DNA of 64,000 bases, from contig OY743169.1 of NCBI GenBank assembly GCA_963555705.1, positions 48,410,124-48,474,123 of the forward strand, in the 5' to 3' direction. Both the position numbers and the translations under genes were made by a program. Below, piece by piece: positions 9,740-21,949 of this stretch. Each line of letters begins with the position of its first letter. The stretch's first letter is position 1. The notes beneath the pieces were generated by a model. It did no database searches and had not been told where the DNA came from. It saw nothing but the letters and a program-made list of their open reading frames with translations. The stretch comes from Ligustrum vulgare (lineage: Eukaryota > Streptophyta > Magnoliopsida > Lamiales > Oleaceae).

Positions 9740-12700
9740 CTAAAAAGGGGAAATGAGCTTCATACTGGTAGATTATTTCAACAATATGTTTTTGACATGT
9801 ACGTTAAAATTGAAACAACTAGGTTAGATTATTTGCGTAATAACCAAAAACAGATACGTGCTGAATTGTATGGAGGAATAGTTGATAGTATTGAAAATGG
9901 AGAAAATCGAGGGAATATGATATGAAAGAAAATGATTTTGCCACAATTGTTTACATGTGGTCCTAGAGATATGCAAAGGAGATATAGGGATGCAATGGCT
10001 CTTGTCCAACGATTTGGAAAGCCCGATGTCTTTTTGACTATGACTTGTAATCTTAATTGGCCAGAAATTAAACAAGAGTTAAAATATTGTGATGAAGTCC
10101 AAAACCGTCCTGACCTTATTGCTCGTGTATTTAAAGCAAAACTTGATGAATTGAAAAATGATTTGGTTAAAGAACATGTTTTAAGCCCAGTGGCTGCTTA
10201 CATTTATGTAATTGAGTTTCAAAAAAGATGTCTTCCTCATGCACATTTCTTGCTAATCTTCAAAAATGGTCACAAAGTTTGTACATCTAATCAAGTAGAT
10301 AACATTGTATCATGTGAACTACCAGATCAAAATTTATTTCCTCATTTGCATTCAACTGTTGCCAAACATATGATGCATGGACCATGTGGTTTACTAAATC
10401 CAAAAAATGTTTGCATGGATACTCATCATTGCTGACAAGTACCCAAGAGATTACTCTTCACACACTTTGTTAGGTAATAATTCATATCCAATCTACAAAC
10501 GTCGCCCCAATGGACATTCTGTTAAAGTGAGGGGACATCATTTGGACAACAGATGGGTTGTCCCGCATAATCGTTATCTAACTGCTAAATTCAATTGCCA
10601 TATTAACGTTGAGATATGTTCTTCTATCAAAGCTGTTAAATATTTGTATAAGTATGTGTACAAAGGTCATGATCGTGTCAATTTTTCGATGTCAAAGGAT
10701 CATCAACCTGTTCATATCGATGAGGTTTCTGAATATCAATCTGCTAGATGGATATCTCCACCCCGAAGCAATATGGAGAGTATTCTCATTTACTTTGTCA
10801 GAGATATATCCAACTGTTGTTTCTTTGCAACTTCACCTTCAAGATCAACAACTAATAACTTATAATAATGAAGATGACCTATCAAATTTATTGAACCAAG
10901 TCTCTATGAAACGAACTATGTTAACTGAAATCTTTCTCATGAATAAGACAAGTGAATTTGCTCGAACATTATTATATAGAGATTTCCCAACACATTTTGT
11001 TTGGAATGCAAATAGAAAGGTTTAGACAACTCGCAAGAAACAAACAGTCATTGGACGAGTTGTGGCGGAAAGTCCAAATGAAGGTGAACGTTACTTTCTA
11101 CGTGTTCTTCTTAATCATATAAAAGGGCCACAATCATTTGAAGATTTGAAAACTATCAACGGAGTAATTGTGTTAACATATCGAGAAGCAGCATTGTTAC
11201 ATGGATTGTTAAGTGGAGATAACCATTGCGAAGAATGTATGGTTGAAGCAATTGTTTACCAAATGCTTTATTCTTTGCGTCGACTTTTTGCAACTCTTTT
11301 GACACTTTGTAATCCAGACAACCCAAAAACATTATGGCAGAAGTTCAAGGAAAAAATGTTCGAAGATTACTTACAACAAGGTATGCTAATTGAAGATGCT
11401 GAGCTGAAAGCTTTAGCAGAGATTAGTTCTATATTAGAACCATTGGGTAAAACTGTTAATGATTATGGAATTGTATCATATGCTATTCATATAAATGAAG
11501 ATGAAAGGCTACATAGAATGATTGCAGAGGAAAGTACAAATTTGGATATTTCGAGAGGTTTAGCTTGTGGGAAAATTTTAAATAAAGAACAACAATTTGC
11601 GTTTGATAGAATTCTGGAAAGTGTGACTCAAGAAACTGCTGTTGTATATTTTGTTGATGGACCTGGTGGAACAGGCAAAACTTTCTTATATAAAGCACTT
11701 TTATCAACTGTTAGATCAAGAAACTGTATTGCTTTAGCAACTGCCTCTTCAGGAGTTGCTGCTTCTTTGTTACCAGGTGGTCGAACAGCTCATTCAAGAT
11801 TCAAAATTCCTTTGGAAACAATCGGAGATATAAGTTGTTCAGTAAGTAAACAATCGGAATTGGGAAAGCTTTTGAAAATGTCTAGATTAATTATTTTGGA
11901 TGAAGCCCCAATGGTGAATCGTTGCGCGATAGAAGCTTTGGATAAATTGTTACAAGATATTATGGATTGCACTATTGTTTTTGGTGGCAAAGTAGTTGTG
12001 TTTGGAGGAGATTTCGTCAAGTATTGTCTGTTGTGCAACAGGGTAGAAAAGAGGATATTATGAAAGCTAGCTTGGTGTTTTCACATTTATGGTTGTCTTT
12101 CATACAACTACCATTGATCGAAAATATGAGAGCAAATCTTGACCCAGAATTTTGTCGTTACTTATTGAATATCGGAAATGGAATTGAAAAAGAACATACA
12201 TGTGATTCAATAAAACTTTCGTCTAATATAACTTTACCGTTTGAAGATGAGATCAATTCTTTGAAAAAACTCATTTCTATAGTTTTCCCGAATATAGAAA
12301 TGTACGCAAACAACTTACATCAAATAGTTAATAGAGTTATTTTGACAGCAAAAAATGAATGTGTTGATGAAATAAACAATATTCTTTTGAACCAAATTCC
12401 TGGTGAAATTTTCACATACTGTAGTTTTGATGAGGCAATCGAGAAAAAAGAACAAAGTTTACAAGAAGATTTTTTAAATAGTCTTTCTCCAAATGGCATT
12501 CCACCACATGAATTGAATCTTAAACTAAATTGTCCTGTAATGTTGTTGCGTAATATAAATCCATCTGAAGGTCTTTGCAATGGAACAAAACTTGTTTGTA
12601 GAAAATTTGAACGTAATATTGTGGTTGCAGAAATCATAACGGGAGAATATATTAGAAAACATGTTTTCTTGCCAATGATTCCTTTTGTACCATTACAAGG

Positions 12701-12971
12701 GGACAAAAGTTCAATTCCTTTTAAAAGAACTCAATTTCCAATCCGTCCATGTTTTGCAATGACAATTAATAAAGCACAAGGACAAGCTATGGATTTTGTT
12801 GGCTTATATCTTCCTGAACTAGTATTCTCTCATGGTCAATTATATGTGGCACTTTCGAGAGCAAAGACAAGTAAAAACATTAAAGTATTATTGAAACCGT
12901 CGGATATCGAACAAGAGCACTTATTTTGTACAAAAAATGTAGTGTACAATCTTACATTAATCCATTCATAA
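9740..12971 (+). pseudogene. Helitron RepHel (HUH nickase plus Pif1-like helicase), broken
   Basis: Helitrons move by rolling-circle replication using one Rep-helicase protein. The Helitron_like_N region is visible from FQQYVFDMYVKIE near 9775. The metal-binding box PHAHFLL lies near 10225, and the catalytic tyrosine region KYLYKYVYKG near 10640-10665. The helicase half has Walker A GPGGTGKT near 11660, Walker B LIILDEAP near 11890, and a C-terminal MTINKAQGQ...VALSRAK block near 12760-12865. Lesions: stop near 9922, frame changes near 10430, 10780 and 12020, and a TAG at 11023 where Trp is expected. No Helitron ends (5' TC, 3' hairpin plus CTRR) could be fixed. It is a fragment of an autonomous Helitron lying inside the hAT-like insertion. 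Confidence 0.88.
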
Positions 12972-13339
12972 TGCCTACTGAGTTTTACAAAATGAAATAC
13001 ACAGGACATCTCTATCTTTGTTCAGATGTCAGATGATTTACTTACTAAGGTTTACTTTCTTTTATTTAATTAAGTTTCCTATGTTATATACAAAATTTTA
13101 ATTACTTCTATTTAATTATACATCTACTTATTTCTTTCGATGCTTCCATTTTCCTTTTCTTCCATTGAAGGACATACTGTTACTTCTCCATAAAGTTTAA
13201 ACATACAATTATCATTGTTATGATGCTCACGTTAGTTCAATCTATGGATTGTAACTCTCAATCCTCCCCCCCGTTTTATTTATTTATTTATAGCTTTATT
13301 TTATTTTAACTTCAGTGTCTTCATGTACAATTTTTCCAG

Positions 13340-13458
13340 TTTGGAGGATGCCCCTGGAAGAAAGTTATTGGGAGTTCATGAAATCTGGAGTGGCTGATAT
13401 GGTGAACATCGGTAGTCACGTAGATGGTTCAATCACTGCAACTCTTTTCTTCAAGCAG
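13340..13458 (+). pseudogene. Captured exon of leucine aminopeptidase (M17)
   Basis: One exon with splice signals: acceptor TTTTTCCAG before 13340 and donor GTATAC after 13458. It reads [20 protein letters not shown], then [18 protein letters not shown]. This matches the C-terminal domain of plant leucyl aminopeptidases ([20 protein letters not shown]...GSITAALFLKQF). The other exons, including the catalytic NTDAEGR signature, are absent. It follows the Helitron helicase on the same strand, a position typical of Helitron-captured host exons. The exon itself has no stop, but it cannot make an enzyme alone. Confidence 0.8.
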
Positions 13459-13901
13459 GTATACACCTTGATTGTAAGCATATACATGATTCCCATGTAC
13501 AGATATGGAACATAATGAGGCAGAAAGTAGTAAAATATTGTTTTCTAAAGGAATTGGGTTTGATCTATTTACTCTTTTACTTATTATTGTTGTTATTGTT
13601 TTAAAACAAAGAATCACGTATTTAACATCCTTCACGTTCATATTGGGGCTTATACCTCATGGTTAAGTGATGTAACATAAAGTTGTAATGAAAGTATTTT
13701 GAGTATTTTTTTTCTTTTCACATTTGTGTTGAATGGATTCAGTTTAGTTGTAATTGTAATTTTAGTTTGACAAGCTGAAGGAATTCGTGTAATTTATAGA
13801 AGTTTGTTTATTAAATATTTTTTCTAATGACATCGTGCAGGAAGATCTATGGAAACAGGTTCTTCCAATTGGCATGGAAACATGTTCTTCCAATTGGCAT
13901 A

Positions 13902-14920
13902 AATTACTTTTAAGAGTTTCTTTATTTTCCTATGAGTAACCATCTAAAGTCATTGCTTGTTATTATCTTACCATAAAATTTGTCCTATAAATATTACTGA
14001 TTATTTCTATTACTCACACTTGAAACTCTAGATTGGAAGGAAAAAGATGTGCATAGGTAAATATGCAAGGCTATTTAATAATTCAAAAATGTAGACCAAC
14101 GATAAATACTTTAAACTTGGATTTATTGAAGAATGTAACATAAAAATCTTTGGATTACTTGAATGAAGTATGAATATAGCTATTTTGGCTCTTGAACTAT
14201 ACAAAATACCGAAACTCAGATAATTTCTCTTTTGCAAAAATCTTGGACTCTTCAGGATAAATCAACAGCACGTTTCTCACTGTGATGCCTCCTACAGCCT
14301 GCCTTGGATGACATAGAATAAAAGCTAATCAATCAGGATATTGATCAACCGGAGAGGTAACTACATCAACAGGTTACGTCACACCACCATTTTCATAATT
14401 ATTTTTAACCTTTCATTGAGATTATGAATTACTTTTAAGAATTTCTTTATTTCCCTACGAGTAACCATCTAAAGCCATTGCCTGTTATTATCTTACCATA
14501 AAATTTGTCCTATAAATATTACTGATTATTCCTCTTACTCACACTTTAAACTCTAGATTGGAAAGAAAAAGATGTGCACAGGTAAATATGCAAGGCTATT
14601 TAAGAAGTCAAGGATCATCCGGAGAGGTGACTACATCAACAGGTTACGTCACACCACCATTTCCATAATTTTTTTTGAACCTTTCATTGAGATTATGAAT
14701 TACTTTTAAGAATTTCTTTATTTCCCTATGAGTAACCATCTAAAGTCATTGCCTGTTATTATCTTACCATAAAATTTGTCCTATAAATAGTACTGATTAT
14801 TCCTCTTACTCACACTTTAAACTCTAGATTGGAAAGAAAAAGATGTGCACAGGTAAATATGCAAGGCTATTTAAGAAGTCAATGATGTAGACCAACAATA
14901 AATACTTTAAACTTGGATTT
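13902..14920 (+). repeat. Three direct copies of a repeat, spacing about 270 bp in the last two
   Basis: Copies begin near 13902, 14427 and 14698 with AATTACTTTTAAGA and run through a CCTATAAATA box and GATTGGAA(G/A)GAAAAAGATGTG to AAGGCTATTTAA. The last two are joined by a shared CCGGAGAGGT...AACAGGTTACGTCACACC block (14349 and 14619, exactly 270 bp apart). Copies differ by a few bases, so this is a partly diverged tandem duplication. Confidence 0.85.
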
Positions 14921-15264
14921 TTTTTTTTTTTGTCATTTGACATTCCTGTTATCACTAATAATTGCGAGTTGTTGCTCAAATATTGATATTACAAACACAT
15001 TATGCTTAATATGCAGGGATTCTGAGCAATTTGTGTTATGGATAAACTCGTTGAGTTTGCATACAAGAAAATTTGATATCGCCTAACATGGCCAGTCCCA
15101 GCTTACCAAATATAAAAAACACTCCTCACCAGATTTAAAAAACACTGGCGATGTGTGACACAATACATGTGTTTGCAATCTATATTTATAATCTACAACT
15201 GTAATGATTGTTATTATTGAGGTATGTCAATTACTCAATATTTTCGTAATCAAGTTCTCTACAA

Positions 15265-15799
15265 TCATGTTCTTGTCCTTAGTGCAAAATCAGATTCAAG
15301 CGCATTAAAGGTAATTCATTGATGCTTCTTTTGACTTAACTCACTCTTCAATAACTTCCACTTTTGGTAATAGTCTAACTAAGAAACTTAATTTTCTTTT
15401 TTCAAGGAGTCCTAGAGTCGATGGAGATTAAGACAAGGATGAATTTGATGATTTGGAGAATGAATTTGATTACAATGCCAGTGAGAGAAATCCTCATCAT
15501 ATTGCTAATGCAGCATTTTCGTCTCGCCATAATATTAGTTGAAGTGCTTCTGGAATTACAACTCCATCTGAGTTGAATTCAGCAGCCATTGGCTCAGAAA
15601 TCCCTCTTCTTACTTGTGGTGAAGAGGTAGATTGAGGATTAACTGTTTTTTCATCTTGTTTTCAATGCTTTACTGTTAATCTATGAGTTGAATGAATGTC
15701 CATTGGTGAGATATGGTTCGTTGTTTCGTGGATATTTGATCATTTTCCAAAGTTATTCCCCATCGAACGAGAAACTTATTTAGATAGACTCTCGCTGAG
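15265..15799 (+). pseudogene. Captured exons of cellulose synthase (CesA)
   Basis: Three exon-like blocks in gene order. Block 1 (about 15265-15310) reads CP-stop-CKIRFKRIK, the end of the CesA RING zinc finger, then a GTAATT donor. Block 2 (15406-15626), after a TTTTTTCAAG acceptor, reads SPRVDGD and EFDDLENEFDYN, then SGITTPSELNSA and IPLLTCGEE, the variable region after the zinc finger. Block 3 (about 15701-15799) reads [20 protein letters not shown] and [11 protein letters not shown]. CesA makes cellulose at the plasma membrane. Exons between blocks 2 and 3 and the whole catalytic half are missing, and at least three in-frame stops are present. It resembles the CesA2/5/6 type N-terminus from memory. 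Confidence 0.85.
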
Positions 15800-15977
15800 G
15801 TGTTAGCTCCCCTCCCCTGGTACCTTTGTAATCTACCTCCATTCTTCTCATAATCTGTTTCTAATCTTGTTCCCATTGAACTTTATATCAGGTATGATTT
15901 TATATTTATTTGGAAACCTTCTACTTACAACCGGGTTTTTTTTGTGTGAATTTTAATATTTGTCCTTTAAACACATT

Positions 15978-16658
15978 ATTCATGTAGAACTATTTTATTA
16001 TCAGATTCACGGAAGAAAATCTACTACAAATCGTTTCTCGTACAATGGATGAGTCGAAACTAGTATATATATAAGGTAAAATAAAAAATAAATCAGAGTT
16101 GAAATTTGTTTGATATCCGTAAAAGGTTTCTGAGTTTAACAAATTGATGATACATTGAATCTACATACATATATAGACCATAAAATATTTACATCCTATT
16201 AGGCTAAGACAAAGACGTCAGCTTCTAAGTTCAAGAAATAAAACAAAGTCAAATTTTTTTGAAATCCGTAAATCAAAGTTAAAAATGTTTTCAAATCCGT
16301 AAATCAAATTCAAGATACAGAGAATCTATACACTATAATTAACTTTTTTATTTGGATAAGTGAGATATCGTATATTTTTTTCCAAATAAATGAAGATGTG
16401 TTCGGATTCACTGGGGTTTTTTTGGAATAATTTTTTTTTTTATAAATTTTAAAATTTTTAATACAATTTTTTAAACACACATATTTTTTCTTAAATTTTT
16501 AACCCTTCAAATACCTTAACATACGTGAAAATAAAATAAAAAAAAACCCTGCTTTTTCCTGCAGAATCGCCTCTGAACACAGGCTAAATATAAAGCAAAT
16601 AAATTCTTTTAATATTAGGATCTTATTTGATAAACAAATAAGCTACTGTATGATAAAT
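15978..16658 (+). repeat. Left inverted arm, about 681 bp
   Basis: Starts ATTCATGTAGAACTATTTTA and runs to GTATGATAAAT. It pairs with 17723-18407 with scattered mismatches, for example TAATCAGATTCACGG-type differences and variable T runs. Confidence 0.85.
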
Positions 16659-17722
16659 GTCAAATTTTTTATTTATTAATTAATTTATAAAAAAATATAA
16701 TTTCTAAAATTACTTTTTAATCATTAACTTTTCTATATCTGATTTTCAATAATTATTTTTTAATTTTAAATAAAAAAGAAACAACTTTATAAACAAAACA
16801 ATGTTACCAAACAGAGACTTAGCTCATTAATTTTTAAATTTATATGTACTATTTTTTTTTATAAATTTTTTTAATAATCAATATTGAAAATATGTGCAAA
16901 ATTCTTTTAAAATTTTTTATTAAATATTTATTTGCATTATTTAAAATATGAGAATTAAATAAGTAATTATCGCAATCGTAAAAAAATTTTTAAACGAAAA
17001 TTTGTGTGTAAAGGCAACGTATGAAAAAATGTGCATGAATAAAAGTTTATTGAAGAAATTATGTAGTTTAAACATTTTGTTAAATTGTGCATAAATATTT
17101 ACGAATTAAAACGGATACCTAATTTTTAATCACTTCGATCAAAGGCTTAATAGAAATTAAATATATAATATTTAACTTATTAATCAAATATCAAATATTA
17201 ATTATTTAAAAAATTTAACTACTGATTTAATTTTTTTATTTTTTATAAAAAAGACAAAAAAAATAAATATTTCCAAATATAATATAATCTTAATATGTAG
17301 TGAGTAAAAATAATAACATCGTGTATTTAACCATTATTAGTAACAAAAAATTTAGAATATCGATAACAATTTATCTATTTCATGTTATCTATCTATATGT
17401 TTGAAGTTTTATTGTTTCTAGGTACTTATATTATTTGTTAATAATTATCAAATTATTTTGGTTGTGTTCAGATTTTAACATTTTCTTTGATTTATAGAAG
17501 CTAAATCTATGTTAAAAAATAATGGTTTAACAGGGGTAGGGGTGTGATGTAAGCATCTCGTATATGTAAATAAATATTTGCGATAATAAAGAAATCATAG
17601 ATTTTGTTAAATCGATTATTATTAATATTATTAAATTACATACAAAATTTGTATTTCACAACTATTGAAATTATCAAACAACAAACGAAAGGAAATATCT
17701 ATCTATTCTAAAGAAATTAAAA

Positions 17723-18407
17723 ATTTATCATACAGTGGCTTATTTGTTTACCATAATAAGATCCTAATATTAAAAGAATTTATTTGCTTTATATTTAGCC
17801 TGTGTTCAGAGGCAATACTGCAGGAAAAAGCAGGGTTTTTTTTTTTTATTATTATTTTCACGTATGTTAAGGCATTTGAAGAGTTAAAGATTTAAGAAAA
17901 AGTATGTGTGTTTAAAAAATTGTATTAAAAATTTTAAAATTTATAAAAAAAAAATTATTCCAAAAAGACCCCAGTGAATCCGAACACATCTTCATTTATT
18001 TGGAAAAAAATATACGATATCTCACTTATCCAAATAAAAAAGTTAATTATAGTGTATAGATCCTCTGTATCTTGAACTTGATTTACGGATTTGAAAACAT
18101 TTTTAACTTTGATTTACGGATTTCAAAAAAAATTGACTTTGTTTTATTTCTTGAACTTAGAAGCTGACGTCTTTGTCTTAGCCTAATTGGATGTAAATAT
18201 TTTATGGTCTATATATGTATGTAGATTCAATGTATCATCAATTTGTTAAACTCAGAAACCTTTTACAAATATCAATCAAATTTTAACTCTGATTTATTTT
18301 TTATTTTTCCTTATATATATACTAGTTTCGACTCGTTCGTCGTACGAGAAACGATTTGTAGTCGATTTTCTTCAATGAATCTGATGATAAAATAGTTCTA
18401 CATGAAT
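17723..18407 (-). repeat. Right inverted arm, about 685 bp
   Basis: The reverse complement follows the left arm through landmarks TTTCTCGTAC, GCTAAGACAAAGACGTCAGC, TGTGTTCGGATTCACTGGGG and CCTGCTTTTTCCTGCAG. Confidence 0.85.
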
Positions 18408-18903
18408 GGCAATTTCTAACTGATGTTAAAAAAATGGGTACTTCAGGTAAACCTCTCTCAAACAAAAGGAAAATAGATGTTTGCATGAAATCACCTGGCT
18501 AAGTCGTTTCCACCGGTTTTCCAACGTCCAATAGTCTTACACCTCCTTCAATAAGATTGCCATGAATATCTATAAGAAAAATAAATTTACAATAATAGAT
18601 TAAAAAATCTGTATCTAATAGATGCTTATATAAGTATACAATATACATAGAGTACAAGATAAACGAGTGTCTGGCAGTTTAAAGGGTTTGCCTGCAAGGA
18701 ATTACACAAATAATGAATTCCACAGAAATCTAGAACTTGCACAGCCATATAAAATGTAAAAGTAAAGAAAATTACAAGCTCATCCCCACTGGCCAATTTA
18801 ACGAAATGAGTTCGGATATATTACATTACAATTATCATAACAGAGATGGAATACCTGAATCTTGATTTGAAGTCTCATTTCATCCGCGAGCAAGACATGC
18901 ACG

Positions 18904-19245
18904 CTACGCGTGAGAATTTCCAATCATGAACTTCCTCGTTAATTTCTCAGGTGAAGCTTCAGGAACAGCCTGCAAACCAATTAGTAATATCGTATGTAGA
19001 AGATTTTTCTGAACATACGAACACATAACAGGAGGACGGCAAGAATTCTGTAATTCAAAGATTTTATTTCCTTCTAAATTCAGTCGACTTATGAAATCTC
19101 CAACAGAAAATAATAACAGCAGTACCTCAACAATTCCAGAAGTCACCGGGAACAAACAATGGAACTTTTTCAAAACAGGTTTGAATTGACATTCATGTAG
19201 CCAATTTTTTTTGGCTATGGTTAAAAAAACATGTGGCTTCTTCAC
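18904..19245 (-). other. Unassigned exon-like ORF in the hAT-like insertion
   Basis: A 113-codon minus-strand reading. Two pieces look exonic: FHCLFPVTSGIVE followed by a GT donor, and, after a TTTGCAG acceptor, AVPEASPEKLTRKF. It could be another captured gene fragment. I do not recognise the family. The rest of 18408-20320 shows nothing coding. Confidence 0.25.
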
Positions 19246-20354
19246 CTAATTTCGATGTCATTGCAAGTTGAGTTGAAGATGAAATTGGCAAATAGTATGA
19301 AGAGAAGGACCCAAGTACTCATCTATGTTCAAATTCGGAACGCACTTTGGTGAATGCAAATCGACTCATTTCAACTTCATTTGTCATTGAGTGTTGACAA
19401 TGCAAAGAAGAAAAAACCAAAATAAAATGCTAATAAAGGTAATTCCTCTACTCCATCAAGCTGTCATCCTTTTTTTAATGTAATGTAATATTTTAAGCAA
19501 TTGTTAGTTTCAGTAGCTTGTTTCATTAGATTTTCTTGATCATATGATTGAATCAGGTGGGGAAGACTGTAATGTAATGCTGATACTATTATGTACTTGT
19601 CAAGTTCTATTGGGATCATAAAAGGTAAGTCTGAGCGTAATTTTTAAGTACTAAAAGAACACATTCTGGACTAAGGAAGAGATTTAAAAGAGTTTCTTGC
19701 ATCAATGCTACACAACCATTCTTAACAGTAACTGGTGTTGTACAGTGATTTTGTACTCATTTGTACCATATATTTGGAATTCAAATATTCTGAATTTAAT
19801 TTCATCTCATTACTTTCATATTTTGTCTTCTACAGAATCATTTGTTCTCATGAATGTTCCAAGATTTTGCTTTTGTGTTCAGAATTGCGTTCTCCCTGTG
19901 GAAAGGTATGAAATTTGATGTCATAACTCATAATTGTGTTCTACATAGGATCAAACTATAATTCCTAGATTCAAAATTTAGCAATTTAACGGAAATATTT
20001 TAAAAAGTAAACAACATATTAAAAGACACTACAAATTGAGAAGTCCATTAACTATTTATTAGGGGGATAAGAAAGTTCTAGGTAAAAATTTAATGGGCCC
20101 CGATCTTATGAAACTTATAAGTAGAAATTACATCCACCCCTACTTTTAAATATCAAAATTCATAAATGAGATGAAACTTGTATAATTACAAATATCAGGT
20201 AGTAATTAAAATTTTAATAACTAAATTAAATTAATTATTCAACCATTTATCAATCATACACCAATTCAAACCCTAATTATATTCTCTCTTTCTGTATACA
20301 CGGTCCATACACACTCTCAGCTTTGAATAGAAATCGGCGTTGCCTTCCACACAT

Positions 20355-20468
20355 GACCACACCTCGCGCTGCCTATCTCCGCCAATGCGTTCCATCTTCT
20401 CCGGGCGACGCCCCTTGTGACAACTTCGAAACTCTCATAAAACGCCTCGCTAGCAGTGGCTATTCAAA
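20355..20468 (+). other. Possible captured first exon, family unknown
   Basis: A short GC-richer island in AT-rich DNA opens MTTPRAAYLRQCVPSSPGDA and ends LIKRLASSGYSK just before a GTAACC donor. Composition, a plausible ATG and the donor suggest the start of a host gene. No domain is recognised and nothing downstream continues it. Confidence 0.3.
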
Positions 20469-20925
20469 GGTAACCGCGGCGGCGCAATTACTCTCCTCGA
20501 GGCAGCGATGCCGCTACTAGATCTAAGAATCGAAGTAGCAGCCCCTCTGCACAGATCTAGCACCGGTGCCGCTTATATATCAGTGCATCGAAGCAGTTGC
20601 CACGCTGCTTCTATCGAGTGATGGTGCTATTTCATTGCTTCGATCGAATGATGGTACTTTGATCTAGATTTTTTTTTTTTTTAATCATACAAGCTGTGGA
20701 CTTTTGATGTTGCTTGGTCTATTGGTTGTGATGTCGGCAAAGTGGGAGATGGTAGTGAGGATGGTGGGTGAGGGAGGGAGGGAGTGGGATTTTGGCATTG
20801 GAATGTGGAGATGGAGTGGAGTTTTCTGGTGGAGGTGGTGGCCACGACGGAGACGACAATGACGGGCACTGTGGCAGCAGACAACAATTAGGTTGAGAAG
20901 TTTTCACTTGAAAACATTAATAAAT

Positions 20926-21270
20926 TGATCTGTGACCTAATAATTATATGATAAATGTGACTTAGGGGCAATATTGATATAAGTTGTGACCTAAAAATTA
21001 ATTTGATAATTGTGATTTAAAAAAATTCGTGATCTAACAATTTGATAATTTGTGACCTAAAAATGTGTTAATTGTGACCTAATAATTTGATAATTGTGAT
21101 TTTAAAAAAATCGTGATCTAACAATTTGATAACTTGTGACCTAAAATGTGTTCGTTGTTTAAAAAATTAATTATTGTGACCTAAAAATAAGTTTATTTTG
21201 TAACCTAATATTTGATATTTTGTGTCCCTAAATTATTTGTGACCTAAATTTTTGTGTTTGTGATTTGAAA
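20926..21270 (+). repeat. Degenerate short repeat built on GTGACCTAA
   Basis: The motif TGTGACCTAA and close variants recur roughly every 20-50 bp, mixed with AATTTGATAATTGTGATTT units. It behaves like a decayed AT-rich minisatellite. Confidence 0.75.
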
Positions 21271-21949
21271 TATACAGTGTTGTAACTTTAATAATTAATA
21301 GCTAATAAAATGTTTTTGATTAATTAATTTTAATTATAACCTGATTTTTGATATTATACAAATTTTATCTTAATTTTGAAATTTGTATTTAAAATCACCT
21401 TATTTTTGTATTTTTCCCAACTTATAATAATAATAAAAAAACTCGCATATGTTCACAACTAAGGATCATCCAACATTTCTATTGACTAAAGAAAGAGTCA
21501 ACCTTTTTTCTTTATCTCTTACCTTATCTCCCTCCTTTTCAAACCCTCAATGAACTATTACTTTTGAAAAACAAATATCACAACAATCAAAAAAAAATTA
21601 GCACTATATATAATATATACAGATACAGACTAAATAAACTGCATTTAAACAAACAGACAAACCCAAATAGTTAGATCAAAATTGAACTCAATTTCTTCTT
21701 TTGAACAATTTCATCTTGAAGTAAGAGGAGGTGTACCTGATTTTAGTTTGGCTGTGAAAGAGATGGAGCAAAAGAGGATTCAAGTGTAATTAAAAACTGA
21801 ACCTTCTTGAAGTAAAATCAAAGATTTTAACGTCAAAAGTACGAAGCTTAATGCAAGAAAAAAATATATTGAAAATATAATTATTACATGTATCAATTTT
21901 GGGCAAAGAAGGAGCAAACCCATGGCACCAAATGGCCCTTCCGATCATC

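Larger units (their letters stand above)
15978..18407. mobile_element. 2.4-kb long-inverted-repeat element (MULE- or foldback-like)
   Basis: Two near-identical inverted arms (15978-16658 and 17723-18407) enclose about 1.06 kb of very AT-rich sequence with no coding potential. Long terminal inverted repeats suggest a non-autonomous Mutator-like or foldback element, but no 9-bp target duplication was found outside the arms (AAACACATT against GGCAATTTC). A plain inverted duplication is the alternative. Confidence 0.7.

Noticed and set aside
15978..18407. Firm MULE call
   Set aside because: Long inverted arms fit, but no 9-bp duplication and no transposase; left as MULE- or foldback-like.
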